In this document: one piece after another, positions 50,508 to 60,807 of the stretch
Position numbering within the stretch: the first letter of the stretch is position 1
Layout of the letters: every line of letters begins with the position of its first letter
DNA from: Chrysophaeum taylorii
Lineage: Eukaryota; Sar; Pelagophyceae; Pelagomonadales; Pelagomonadaceae
Direction: 5' to 3'
NCBI GenBank assembly: GCA_029834535.1
Contig: JAQMWT010000333.1
Location: 25,830 to 89,829, forward strand
DNA length: 64,000 nucleotides
Notes under the pieces: generated by a model
What the model was told of the DNA's origin: nothing
What the model saw: the letters and a program-made list of their open reading frames with translations, nothing else
Databases searched by the model: none
Translations under genes and position numbers: made by a program

Positions 50508-51269
50508 CTAGACGGAGTCGCTACCGGCATGTAGGAAACGACGAAAGAGGGGGTGTACGGTCTCGCGGAGATATACGATGAAGTCGGCTTCTTTTCCTTG
50601 GAGATGTGGTTGAGTAATTGGATATAACCTGCCTTTTGTCATAGCGGTTGGGTCCTTGTATTGATCTTTGAGTTCTTGGAGTTTTGGCTCGTATACGTTG
50701 TCCAGGAAGTGCTTGCCGAACTTGCGGTAGACGCCCTTGTAGTAGACGTAACGGGCTTGGAAATCTTGCGTGTTCCCGGCGGTAGAGTGGTTGTCGGGGT
50801 CCTTGTCGTATTCGTCGATACAGTGGCTTAGGAGAGCGTCAGCGAGATCGTTAGATCCGCGCAGGACGGATTCCCATGTGTAGAAGCCCTGTAGGAAGTA
50901 CTGAGTTATACCTGTTTCAGGCATCAGATGTTCGACGAACAATTGCATGACACGAAATGAAAGCATCTGGGGTGTGACTTGAGCGTTGTCCATCGACTTG
51001 AGGACGGCGCTAGGGGGGTCACTAACGGTGTTGAGCTTAGACTTGGGATCTTGTTGAGCCGGAGTGGGAGGCGTAGCCGCAGCAGCGACGGCAGGTGGTG
51101 GTGCTTGCGTTGCTTGCATTTGGGTGGACAAAGCGCTTATTTAAGCCATCAAGCGAGTTTCTTGGTCTTGCATCTCTTGTTTATGCCAAGCTTCGTACGC
51201 TTGAGCTTGCTGTTTGAAACGAACTTCTTGTTCTTTCAACGCCTTCTGGAGTTCTTGATTGGTTGGCAT
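50508..51269 (-). pseudogene. gag: LTR-5 Gag, N-terminal part
   Basis: Starts MPTNQELQKALKEQEVRFKQ at 51269, a likely coiled coil of about 40 residues. A TAA at 51141-51143 interrupts it, and it resumes as STQMQATQAPPPAVAAAATP (Ala/Pro-rich). A capsid-like region follows (SFRVMQLFVEHLMPETGITQ, ARYVYYKGVYRKFGKHFLDN, DFIVYLRETVHPLFRRFLHA). It ends at a stop at 50508 and continues in the frame 49095-50507. The two stops suggest decay, though readthrough of either cannot be excluded. Confidence 0.65.
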
Positions 51270-51339
51270 TTTGCTTGGGTTCAGGAACGTCAGCGAGCTT
51301 GACTTGTCTGGAAATCCTGGGGCTCTGCTGATACCGCGA

Positions 51340-51510
51340 CTGGTGCCCAATACCTAGAGAACAGTAATCACAACTGTGTTACCCTTCAGCAGAGCGTGAG
51401 AACAGTGGTAGTCTGTCCTCGAATCTGTCTCTTAATCGAGGACAGCCGGTGTGAATAACACAGCGTTTTCTTAAATCAAAGGTGGCAAAGTTAAGTGAAC
51501 TAACCCTAGA
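51340..51510 (-). repeat. LTR-5 putative primer site and 5' LTR remnant
   Basis: The plus strand CTGGTGCCCAATACC (51340-51354) sits where copia-1/2/3 have CTGGGCCCATAACC, and can fold as a 5-bp stem with a 7-nt loop. It is followed by TAGAGAACAG, comparable to the LTR edge of the others. The presumed LTR runs from 51355 but has no second copy here, so its length is unknown. It contains the inverted pair TCCTCGA/TCGAGGA (51416-51443). CTAACCCTAG occurs twice at 51500 and 51522. Confidence 0.45.
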
Positions 51511-51529
51511 ATGGGGGTACTAACCCTAG

Positions 51530-52079
51530 TTCAGATTTTCTATCTCTATTATCCCTCTGCCATAATATACGCATTCTCAGACACTAAATTGTCGGAGGTT
51601 AGAAAACCAGCACAAGTCGAACCTACGCCAGACGAACCTAATGACAATATAATTGAATCTTTGCGTCAGTTAAGAGATGAAGTACAATCACTATCTTTGC
51701 ATATCGCCAAGAGTGATCAGCAATCTATAGAACGAGATCAACAACTTTCTGATGGCTTGAAAACCACAACTCAACTCAAAAATGCTAATGACACTCTTAA
51801 CGCGCAAGTGACCGAGAACATCAAGCATGTAGCGCTCTTGGACAATATACTATCCAGCTATCAAATGCACCAGGATACTACATTGTCTACCCTTGCTGTC
51901 TTAGCTCATATAATTTCTAGGTCACTTATCTCGTCTATTGGACAGTTTCCTCCAAATACTTTTGAGGAGGCACAGCAAAACATAATCGACGATACAGCTG
52001 CTAACTTATATACCGCTATGTCTGATGCACAGGATCATGTTATTTCTGATGTTATTCCTGCAACAGATTTGCATACTTT
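51530..52079 (+). pseudogene. Copia-1b remnant: coiled-coil third ORF fragment
   Basis: Plus-strand frame whose residues match the copia-1 third ORF at 7790-8330 (YPSAIIYAFSD, EPTPDEPNDNIIESLRQLRD, TENIKHVALLDNILSSYQMH, HIISRSLISSIGQFPPNTF). Homology starts at about 51530 and ends at 52079, where the copia-3 LTR begins; residues after that in the same frame are LTR sequence. It is the 3' part of a second, diverged copia-1-type element in opposite orientation. Its 3' LTR resumes at 63713. Confidence 0.8.
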
Positions 52080-52392
52080 TGCAGAGCATTTAGCATGCAG
52101 TGGTAAGTCACCTGGGAAACCATTCCGTCTCATCATGAACGTCTGGAAGTATTTAATTCGGGGAATGAAGGGTATGTTCCCTATATCCTCAGAACACGAC
52201 AGGCGGCATCTAGAACCACACGAGAAAGTTAAATGTATAGTGCTACATACCTCGGGACGCGCTAGACCATGATGATGAGCTTGAGCACAAATCAGAGGAC
52301 TAATTGACTGTGTAGAAAGGAAGAAGAAGGGTAAGGACGAGATCACGTTCTCAACGGACGGATAAGGGTAAGAGGCAGCAGATTTCTCTGCA
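52080..52392 (-). repeat. Copia-3 3' LTR
   Basis: 313 bp, TGCAGAGCATTTAGC to TCTCTGCA. The polypurine tract follows at 52393-52401. Confidence 0.95.
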
Positions 52393-53278
52393 CCCCCTCG
52401 AGATGTCTTAAGCGCAAGGTGCGACTATAGAACATCTCTCGAGAAAGATGATGATGAAGGAAAGAAAGAAGGAGAATACAGTCTTGATGGTCGCAGAGGT
52501 CTCATACGAAGCATCAAGAGTATAGAATCTTAGGGCTTGGACTTGGTGGAGCTGAGAGTCGACTTGACCTTTTGAACAGACCATTACGAAACACAGGTAC
52601 AACAGACAGTGTGTTAGGATTATCTGAGGTGAAGTGGTAGATGTCGTTAGTTGTTACCGGTTCGAGAGTGTTGGAATCATCGTCAGCTTCTGCTGTAAGG
52701 TGGTGAACACCAATAGCTGAATGATGATGTGCCAAGTGAAATGGAAATGTGAGTGCAAGTAGAGCTTTCAGTATGGATGGCGAAAGAGAATCTAGTTGTA
52801 AGGTGTCCATTTGGTTTTCCAAGAAGTTGGACTTGGCGAACGTGAAGATAGAAGAGTCGTCCGATTCACATGCGAAGGGGATGCCTTGAATACACGAGAG
52901 CAGCTTGTCACGCAGATGATGGAGGTGATCGTCCGGGGAGGAGTGGTTGGCGGCATATTGGTCATGAATCGTAAGAGTTAAGCGAGAAAGCAGCTCTGTG
53001 ATCTTGTACAGTGTTATGAGTAACACGTGTGCATTGGCTGTAGGAGGAAAGAGCCGGTTCTCCAGGGAGGTGATTGAAGCAATGGCAGCCTGCAGATCTG
53101 TGCGCAGAGATAGATTCTCAGCGCTGAGGGTGTTGGCCTTGCGGATATGTAGGCGAAGAGTTTCTCGGTGTTGCTCGACTTGTTGATGAAAGGCATCGAA
53201 ATCACCAAGCGAAGCAGAAGACGTAGGTAACGATGGCGAAGATATCTCCAGAGTAGAGTCTGGCGTGGAGTGTAAGTA

Positions 53279-53297
53279 GTTTAACGACGTTTCGGTC
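53279..53297 (+). repeat. 19-nt dispersed motif, copia-3 copy 1
   Basis: GTTTAACGACGTTTCGGTC, in the third ORF (encodes TETSLNY). Confidence 0.85.
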
Positions 53298-54037
53298 AAC
53301 GTCAAAAAAAAAAAGGAGCGCAGAAAGTCTTGATGTTCTGCCTGAGTATAAGTGGGGCCGAACATTACATCCTGGAGTGATGGTGGTTTTAGTATCATCC
53401 GAAGATGATACGTAGTCGTCGAGATGTTGTACCCACGATTGAGCAACAGTAGTAACCACATGCTGAATTTGGATGGCTTGCACATAGCCTGAGCTTTGCG
53501 ACTCGATCCAGTGCGAATGGTAATTGTATGTATGGTAGAATCTGTTGTGGCCAGGGCGGATACGGATAAGATCAAATTAACAAGCGACGGGTGTTGAGCT
53601 CGCATGTTAGTCAGAAGAGTATATAACTCCCTTGGCAAATGACAGATGCGTATGAGGGTAGCGCGTATATGACCAGCTGAGCGCGCATCACAAGAAAATT
53701 GGAGGGAAGTATCATTGCGAGCATATACAGTGGGTTGTCCTCACTTGTACACAGCATAGTCCATGCTGAGGCCGTCCTGGAACGTCAGCGACTGAGGTGA
53801 GATATGCACGGCTGGTGTCGGTGCAACCGCAGCAGCCTGTGTGGTAGCAGTAGTAGCAGTCATGGTTTGTCGCTTTTGCGACAACCTGGGAGAAGGTTCG
53901 GCCGTGGAGAGCGAGCGTGGGACTGTCCTTCGAACGACTGGGGAGATGCCGCGGCCACGGGAGTGCCAAGAAAAAGACATGAGCGACACTCACACGCGTA
54001 CAAAAATTTGTGGCAAAATAAGGCAAGGCCAGGGCTA

Positions 54038-54056
54038 GTTTAACGACGTTGCGGTC
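54038..54056 (+). repeat. 19-nt dispersed motif, copia-3 copy 2
   Basis: GTTTAACGACGTTGCGGTC, between RNase H and the third ORF. Here the overlapping frame reads DRNVVKL rather than SLNY. Confidence 0.85.
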
Positions 54057-54073
54057 ACTAGGGTTAGGCATCT

Positions 54074-56553
54074 TCAATCCTGTAAAGGCTTGTCGTCAGA
54101 AGCATGATGCATGCCGAGTAGAGAACGAAAAGTGGAGAACTCAGCAGCAAGTGGCTTTGTAAAACCATCAGCCACGTTTAGCTTGCCGGGAACATGATGG
54201 ACTCGAATTTTCTGTAGCGAGATGTACTCACGGATCTTAAACCATCTGGTCGACAGTGCCTTGGATCGAGAAGATCCATCTGGGTTATTAGAGGTGTGAA
54301 CGGCGGCGGCATTGTCAGATAAGAGAGGTAGGCTTCTGATGAAGAGCATATCTTCCGCAATTGGGTTGTCATTGTCATCGAAATCAACAGGATCCGCGGT
54401 GTCCTCACCATTAACATTGTTGACGTAGAAGGTGGGGTTGACGACAAAGGAGAGTTCCAACAGCAGCTTGCGTAGCCAAACAGCTTCATCAGCACAAATA
54501 CTGAGGGCAATCAACTCAGCTTCGTGAGTTGAGCAGGAGACAATCGGTTGAAGCTTGCTTTTCCAACCTATAAGGCAGTTGAAAAGATATAAGACAAACC
54601 CGGTGGTAGATTTTCCTATCTTCCTGTGCTAAGGAAGGGACGTTGTCAGCGTCAACCATGGCAACTAGGGAATCAAACTGTCCAGTGGATACATCCTGCA
54701 GTTGGTAGTCGACCACAGTGGAGAGATCAATTCGATTAGCGGAGACAGTGCGAAGGTGAGCTTCAATAGCATTACCTTTAGGATGGGACCAGAGGCGAAG
54801 TGAGCGGTTTTCCAGCTTCTTTAGGTAGCGGAGCAGGTGCTCTAGCATTTGGACGTGAACATACGTGGGTGCATGCATACCACGCGAACATCTGCCCAAG
54901 GCTTGCGAGAAGTGGGGTCTGCAGGCCACTTGCATGAACACCAGCTTGCCAAGGAGGGTGGCAAAGTGCGAATTGATGTACAACTCTGTTTCAGAGCTGG
55001 GAGTGCCATCTTTATACTTGAAGGACGAGGACATAGGATATTTCAGCGGGGTCAGTTGCTGCAAGACAGGATGATCAGCGAAGAGTTCATCAAGCTTGGC
55101 TTGCACATCCAGAGAAATGGATCCATCAGATGTGCGACACACACGCATGCCGTTTGTGGAGGGCATTCTGTAACTCAGTACGAAGAGTGTCATCATTGGA
55201 CACAATAACAATGTCGTCTACAGACAGACTGCATACGACGAACTTAGCATGCGCGGATACTCGAGCATATAGGCAAGAGTCCGAATGCAGGCGCCTGTAG
55301 CCAAGGCGACGGAAGAAGTCGTCTATCTCTTTGTTCCAAAGAGATGGTGATTGCCGAAGTCCATAAAGTGACTTCAGCAGTTTCGGTAGGCGTCGGCCCT
55401 TGTACTTAGCGTCATCGGGGTCGATAAGCTTGATGCCGTCTGGTAACTGAACATAGACGTTGGCATCAATATCAGACTGAACGAAGGCGTTCGGGACGTC
55501 TGCGTGGTAGACAGCCAATTGCTTGTATGCTGCAATAGCCAGTAGTACCCGGATTGCGGTCATTGTGGCCATGTGGCTGAAGGCGCCAAAGAAATCGGCG
55601 CCAAGGGATGCTAGGAAGCCACGTAGCACGAGGCGAGCCTTGTGCTTAACGTATTTGCCTGCAGAGTCTGTTTTAATCTTCAGCACCATCCTGCTGTCAA
55701 TAGGGCGAGAGACACCGTCGGGTAAGGAAAGTTAGAAGCAGCCAAAGCGGATAATGTCTTGGAGTTCCTTGGCGATGGCCTTGAGGTAGGCGTGTCTGTC
55801 TTCAGGCGACATACCGTGGAGGCACTTGAGTTTGTATTCATCGATGGAAACGTCCGCTTCTTGGACCTTATATTCGTCAGGACCAACAGTGGCTGGTGAA
55901 CTATAGTTTAACGACGTTGCGGTCGAGGCGGTGTGCGCGACTTCAGGATAAGCGGAAACAGCGTCAGTAGGAGGAGTAGAAGAAGCAGATTCCAGTTGAA
56001 TGTGGATAGTAGGGTCGGCATGTAAGACCTGGGTGATATACTCTGTAGAGACCAGAAGATATTCCTCTAAGTCAGACAGAGATGCAGAATTAGCGCCAAA
56101 CTCGGAGGAGTTGTGATCGATAAAGCTGGTCGGTGCCAGATACGCAAGTGCATACTGTAATGAAGAGATACCAAAGGCAGCAGCGTGCTCAGTGAACGCA
56201 GTTAAAGGAGGTTGAGGAATGGGGCGCGTTGGTGAACCATCAGCAGTTAGAAAGGTTGCGGCCGGGATGCTGGATGCGCACTTAGCGTGGGTGAAGTAAC
56301 CATCAACGTGAGGGTAACGGGCAAGTAAGTCAGTGCGCAACGGGAGAAGAAGACGAGCTAACAACGCATGTTCCCCCTCTGAGCAGATAGCAGACCAGAG
56401 GATACCACCATTGATATGAAGGGCTGAGAGGGCGGGAGACTGGAACGTAAGAAAGTGGTGGCGAAGATCCCAGCGGAAATCGGCGAGTTTGCTACCAGCG
56501 GCCTCGTAAGCACCAATAGTAGACGCTTGCAGCCGGGCTTGGATATTTTTCAT
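54074..56553 (-). pseudogene. pol: Copia-3 Pol: linker, reverse transcriptase, RNase H
   Basis: Four frames in order (55732-56553, 55126-55689, 54516-55211, 54074-54514) reproduce copia-2 Pol: linker ending IDEYKLKCLHGMSPEDRHAY, RT with VLKIKTDSAGKYVKHKARLV, HADVPNAFVQSDID and SVDDIVIVSND, and RNase H with MVDADNVPSLAQEDRK and a normal C terminus REYISLQKIRVHHVPGKLNV. Breaks include a 1-nt change near 55734, a deletion of about 44 bp at 55149 that removes the segment after the catalytic box, and a 1-nt insertion near 54612 in RNase H. The enzyme is inactive. Confidence 0.85.
55906..55924 (+). repeat. 19-nt dispersed motif, copia-3 copy 3
   Basis: GTTTAACGACGTTGCGGTC, in the linker-RT frame (encodes TATSLNY). 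Confidence 0.85.
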
Positions 56554-56572
56554 GGAGGTTGCCTTGCGGTTG

Positions 56573-57733
56573 TTAGGTTGTTTGGACCTGGGACAAGAAT
56601 GAGGTCATCTTGTGCAAAAAGGTCTTTGTAAGAAGGAAGCAAGGTGGCATAGAGCCAGAATCGTCGACGGGAGCGTCGGAAGAGGGAGGAGAAGCAGGAG
56701 CAGGGGACGAAGAAGGAGCTGAGGGAGGTGGAGAGTGCCCCCTCTGAGGATGAGGTCTCCGTGTCCCCCTCAGTATGAGATGGTCTTGGATAGCAGCGTG
56801 GGGTGTGAGCGAGAAAGGCGCAGGAGCGTGAGGCGGAGGAGCAAGTTCAGGATCAGGAGTAGGGTGCTGGGGCATGTAGAGGAATTGCAGCTTGGACGAA
56901 AAACGGACTTGTCCGTTTTCAGGGTTGAGGACGACGTCGGCAATATGGTCAACACGTGGGGAAACGAGCGGGTTTTGCGCGTTGGCGCAACATAGATATA
57001 AGTATTTGCGGCGGCACGGTTCCCACTTGTGGTGGTCGTGGGGTTCCAATAGAAGGTAGCATTCAGCGCCGAAGATCTTGAGCATGTCATGCTGGGGGGT
57101 GCTCAGTTGATTGTAGAGCAGCTGTTGCGGACTCAGGATAGCATGGTGAATGCGCTCGAGCGTGGCGTTCGGGAGAAGGTTGTAGCTTTGGATGGTGTGT
57201 ATTACCGCCCAGGGAAACATGATGGCTGGTTCCACGATCTTGGAGCCACGATAATGAGCATTAAGGAGAGAACGAAGGCGAGTTGAGGAGGCGGGGGCGA
57301 TGAATCCGATGGCTGACTCAACTTCAAAGTTAAAGTGGTGCATGTACGGCGAGAAGGCGATGAGCAGAATGCCTTTATCGACGCGGTACGGGGCGGTAAT
57401 ATGCTGGCTAAAATAGGGCTTGAAGGCATCAGAGAAGAGGGTGCGCATGTGCACGTTGAGTTGTGTACGACGAAAGTCATACACAAAGTCCAGAGCTTGA
57501 GTGAACTCCGTGGCGTTGGTGGTGCGTGTAAAGTACACCAAGAGCAACTTCGAGATAAGTTCTTTGAACACAATAATATGTGTGAAGCCTCCCCATTCTG
57601 ATGGAATTGTCACATAGCCGCCGTCGCACGCCCAGACTTCGCCGGCTTTGTGAGTTTGCTCAAAAGAGGGCTTGGTCGGATTGAAGTGCTTGTGCGGGTG
57701 GCGCTTGTTATGTGCGATGCAGTCGGTGCACAA
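56573..57733 (-). pseudogene. pol: Copia-3 Pol: integrase
   Basis: 386 residues: MCTDCIAHNKRHPHKHFNPT (last two zinc-binding Cys), GEVWACDGG (first Asp), LFSDAFKPYFSQH (second Asp), HHFNFEVESAIGF (Glu), then the C-terminal region with LLLEPHDHHKWEPCRRKYLY and PENGQVRFSSKLQFLY that copia-2 has lost, and a Pro/Ser-rich tail. All three catalytic acidic residues are present in one frame, so this is the best-kept integrase of the window. The upstream His pair is in a separate frame at 57800-57850. Confidence 0.85.
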
Positions 57734-58829
57734 GTCGCGATACGGTAGGTCTGAGGCAGAGAAGCCAGGGCGAGCCAGTACGTTGGGGGCCTTGGCTGCA
57801 ACGTAGTCGGATCAGTGGTGCACCCGGTGGAAGCGATTGGCACGTTCTTTGGCTTTGAGGTATTCAGCAGATCCGTGTGCGAAGGATTTGCGAGGAATGG
57901 GATGAGCGGGGATATGACGTTTGCGCCGAACATCGAACTTGAGTTCGGTGTCCAAGGCAGGAGGAGGTGGTGCGTCGTCATCCTGGTGCGCAGCAGGGTC
58001 ACTTGGAGGTGCATCCTCATCATCACGAGTAACGAGAGTATCTTCTTAGGACGAAGATATATAGTTTAACGACATTTCGGTCAAGCAGTTGCTGGAGATA
58101 GACGTCATAAAGGCTTGTGCCAAAGACAAGGTATCTGTGCTGCACGTGGTGGAGGCCGGATCAAAGGTCATGAAGTTGGATACATAGGATTTCTTCGTCA
58201 CGGCAGCAGTATGTTGGAAGGTAGGGTCCAACATAAGAGATTTAATATCGGCAACGAGGAGCGAAAGGTGCTTGTACAGTGTGCTGTACGTACCGGCAGG
58301 CAGAGCATTGCTGAGCATGTCGCAGTAAAGGTCGTGGCGAAGAGACAAGAGGAAAGATTCCTGTTGTTTGGTGTGGTTGTTAGCACGAATCAACTCCGGT
58401 CAAGTAGGATAGCGTAGTTTCCCGTTGCGAGGGTCGAGTAAGATAATGTTTGCATACCCTCGGACGGTGGGCAATGGAGCAAGCATGGAGTGGATTTTAG
58501 AGCCGAGTTTGCGGCCACTTCCACGAATATGCCCTATATAGCGACTATGAGATAAGTGGTGATCTTCCAGAGCAAAATGAGAATCTTTGTAGTCGAAAGA
58601 ATTGTCGGTGGCCTTGTAGGTAAGGCAGCCAGGCATCACAAGAGAGCATCTGGACAAGAGCCTTTTTATGGCGGCGCCATAGGTGGCAGCGGAGACAACT
58701 TGAGGAAGGGCTTGGATTATCCACAAGTAACCCATAAACGGCTCCAAATATATATAGATCTGTCTCTGTCGCGGGGGACGTTGGAGGCAGTAAACGTATA
58801 CGTGCTTCCAAACGCGTCAATGGAAGCAT
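57734..58829 (-). pseudogene. pol: Copia-3 Pol: pre-integrase region
   Basis: Frames 58400-58747, 58046-58393 and 57610-58026 match 24846-26100 of copia-2: MEPFMGYLWIIQALPQVVSA, SHSRYIGHIRGSGRKLGSKI, ANNHTKQQESFLLSLRHDLY. Stops at 58399-58401 and 58044-58046 interrupt it. It separates the methyltransferase from the integrase zinc domain. Confidence 0.75.
58064..58082 (+). repeat. 19-nt dispersed motif, copia-3 copy 4
   Basis: GTTTAACGACATTTCGGTC, encoding LTEMSLNY in the pre-integrase region. Confidence 0.85.
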
Positions 58830-60004
58830 GATATTTGGTGGCGGCGTTTTCTGTGGTGAGGTTGCCGTCAGAATGGTGGCCGCCGGTTAGGAAGTAGGTA
58901 TTGTGTGATGTTGATGAGGTTGTAAGTAATAACCTATGTGACGGTTGGTCAGTTTCGAAAACGGTTATGTAATAGGACACAGGCGTGGGAGAGTTAGTGT
59001 GCAATCTGGCAAACACGTTATAGACGATTGTAAAAGCCTTGACATGCAGTGGATTAGTTGCATGAGGCAGTGGATCCATGGAGGAGCGGTTGAAACACAG
59101 CTGATGATAAGTACACTCGGATTGAACAGAGTGCGTACGTTGCTCGTGAGCCTGTTGTGAGTGAAGGCGCAAAAATAACATATTGAGTGTTTCAAGGTCA
59201 GTCATAGTAAGCTGAACAGAACCTGTGCGAGAGTAAGGTGCAAAAGTTTTAGGAACGGGGACATATGGAGGATCGGGGAACACCCGGATCCAATCTTTAG
59301 AGATATCTTTGGATAGCCAAAGTCGTTTAGGAATGGCTTGTATGTCATCCACGATCTTAAAGAAGGGGCGTGGGTGGTGGATAGGCCATGACAGTATGTT
59401 GATTGGTCCAGTAGAATACCTGCGTGCGATGCAGATCCATCTTTCCCTAGATTGGTAGTCGCCACAGAGGTAGGTCGGGAACCTGTCAACAACATCGACA
59501 CAGTAATCGAGTGTAGCATGGATGAGATTGGCGACAGTTATGTGGTCTTGATGATAGTACTTGTGGGGTGGTGTCATCTCAGCCAGTAGTACCAAGGGTT
59601 GGAGAAGTTTGATGACAGACAGCATGCTGTCGAACAGAGAGTCGTCGAGCAGGCTGTGTAAGTCTTTGGTCTTATGCTGCTTTAGTAGATTCCGGTTGGT
59701 GCAGGGAGTGATTGATCTCAATAATATCGCAATAAAATTTGCGCCTTTCCTCTAGTGAGATTAGGTGAAGATGGTTTATAAAGGCGGGTAAAGATTCAAA
59801 TAATAATACTGTAGGAAAACGGTGGCGTAACATGCGCACAGGCGTATCATCAGACTCAACAACAACTCTTACATTGATATTTAAGCCTAGGTCATTAGTG
59901 GCTTGAGACAGGAACGCTGGGGTTGACAAACCAGAACAGAGTAACATGACAGAGGGTTTGCGAAGATTGGGCTCTTGTGAGAGAAACACTGGGCGAGAAA
60001 GCAT
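58830..60004 (-). pseudogene. Copia-3 cytosine-5 DNA methyltransferase-like domain
   Basis: The first frame (59672-60004) has motif I VMLLCSGLSTPAFL with acidic Glu50 in VVVESDD, and runs to YCDIIEI. A 1-2-nt shift near 59712 moves coding to 58717-59721, which starts ITPCTNRN (motif IV, Cys codon 59701-59703). It continues with LVLLAEMTPPH (motif VI, Glu kept), LCGDYQSRERWICIA (motif VIII, Q-x-R-x-R) and SVQLTMTDLETLNML (motif IX-like). ATNPLHVKAFTIVYNVF stands where motif X (GNxVPP) is expected. It is about 60% similar to the copia-1 domain, with the same substitutions in motif VI, so both descend from one capture. One frameshift apart, the domain is complete. Confidence 0.75.
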
Positions 60005-60807
60005 TCATGTTAATGGCGGAGTGTTTTGCTGGACGAACTTGTTCTGTTTCCGAAGATTAAGAACCAAAGGGCGAATCCACGGGCGATCTGGTAAAACTCT
60101 CTTGAGGAGATAGTTGTAATATGCCAGTAGATCCCTGTTTTCGTGGTATCGCTTGAGCGGAAATGCGAGGGAGCGTAGTTCGAGTTGCTTGTCGCGAGCG
60201 ATGTTGTAGGTGAGACAGGGGAGAGCAGGCAAATTAGCTGCTAAGTAATGTATGGGAATACGCACATCTTTGTCTATGCGGCTCGTGACAGCGCTGGGCT
60301 TTGGCTCAGATCGATCATTGAACACAGTGGTCAGGTTCGTCTGGTTCCACTCGAGCATGCTCAAGATAGCGAGATGTCGGTTGTGCACTGGCTGAAGACA
60401 TAAAGCGAAATCAATCTTCACGTAACCGATTTGTGGATGATCTGGTAGGGAACAACTATATTACATGTTAGCATCATATGTGTGGCACGTTGTTGTCCAG
60501 TGGCAGTTTGCATGATAATCGACGCGTATTTGGAATCCAGTGGAATAATATGATTTGGTATTGCAAAATCGTATGTGGACATTAATGATATCGTAGCACA
60601 AGAGTCAAAATATAAAAAGGGACAATGTTGGGGGACACTGTTTACCTTCATATATTTCGCTAGGAGTGCATTTTCCGAATGCGGGCAAGTAGTGGAGAGG
60701 CTGGCAGTGAAGAAGTTCTCCAGAAATAACAGGTGAGTTGGAATAATAATCGGTTGAACTGGTGGTGATGGTTCGTCAGCCTCATCAGCCATATGCCGAG
60801 CTTCTCA
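60005..60807 (-). pseudogene. Copia-3 protease region
   Basis: Frame 60418-60792 contains LLFLENFFTASLST, then the retropepsin box FLYFDSCATISLMSTYDF (D-S-C-A, with Cys in place of Gly as in copia-1) and AIIMQTATGQQRATH. Frame 60005-60421 continues with VKIDFALCLQPVHNRHLAIL and LPCLTYNIARDKQLELRSLA, matching the C-terminal 150 residues of the copia-1 Gag-protease frame. The protease would cleave the polyprotein. This whole interval is absent from copia-2. Confidence 0.75.

Larger units (their letters stand above)
52514..54077 (-). pseudogene. Copia-3 third ORF
   Basis: Two frames. 53712-54077 is the N-terminal Thr/Ala-rich part with VAHVFFLALPWPRHLPSR-like sequence. 52514-53638 (374 residues) has HIRA-type sequence upstream of its start, then TETSLNY, a coiled-coil segment (DFDAFHQQVEQHRETLRLHI, KANTLSAENLSLRTDLQAAI) and helical blocks ITELLSRLTLTIHD and HLRDKLLSC. 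It is the better-preserved version of the copia-2 third ORF and is related to 7645-9589 of copia-1. Position after RNase H and conservation across two families argue for a real product. No membrane anchor is evident, and function is unknown. Confidence 0.6.

Noticed and set aside
51499-51531. Telomere-like CTAACCC repeats
   Set aside because: Only two CTAACCCTAG copies are present, in an LTR-like context, far too few for a telomere or an interstitial telomere array.
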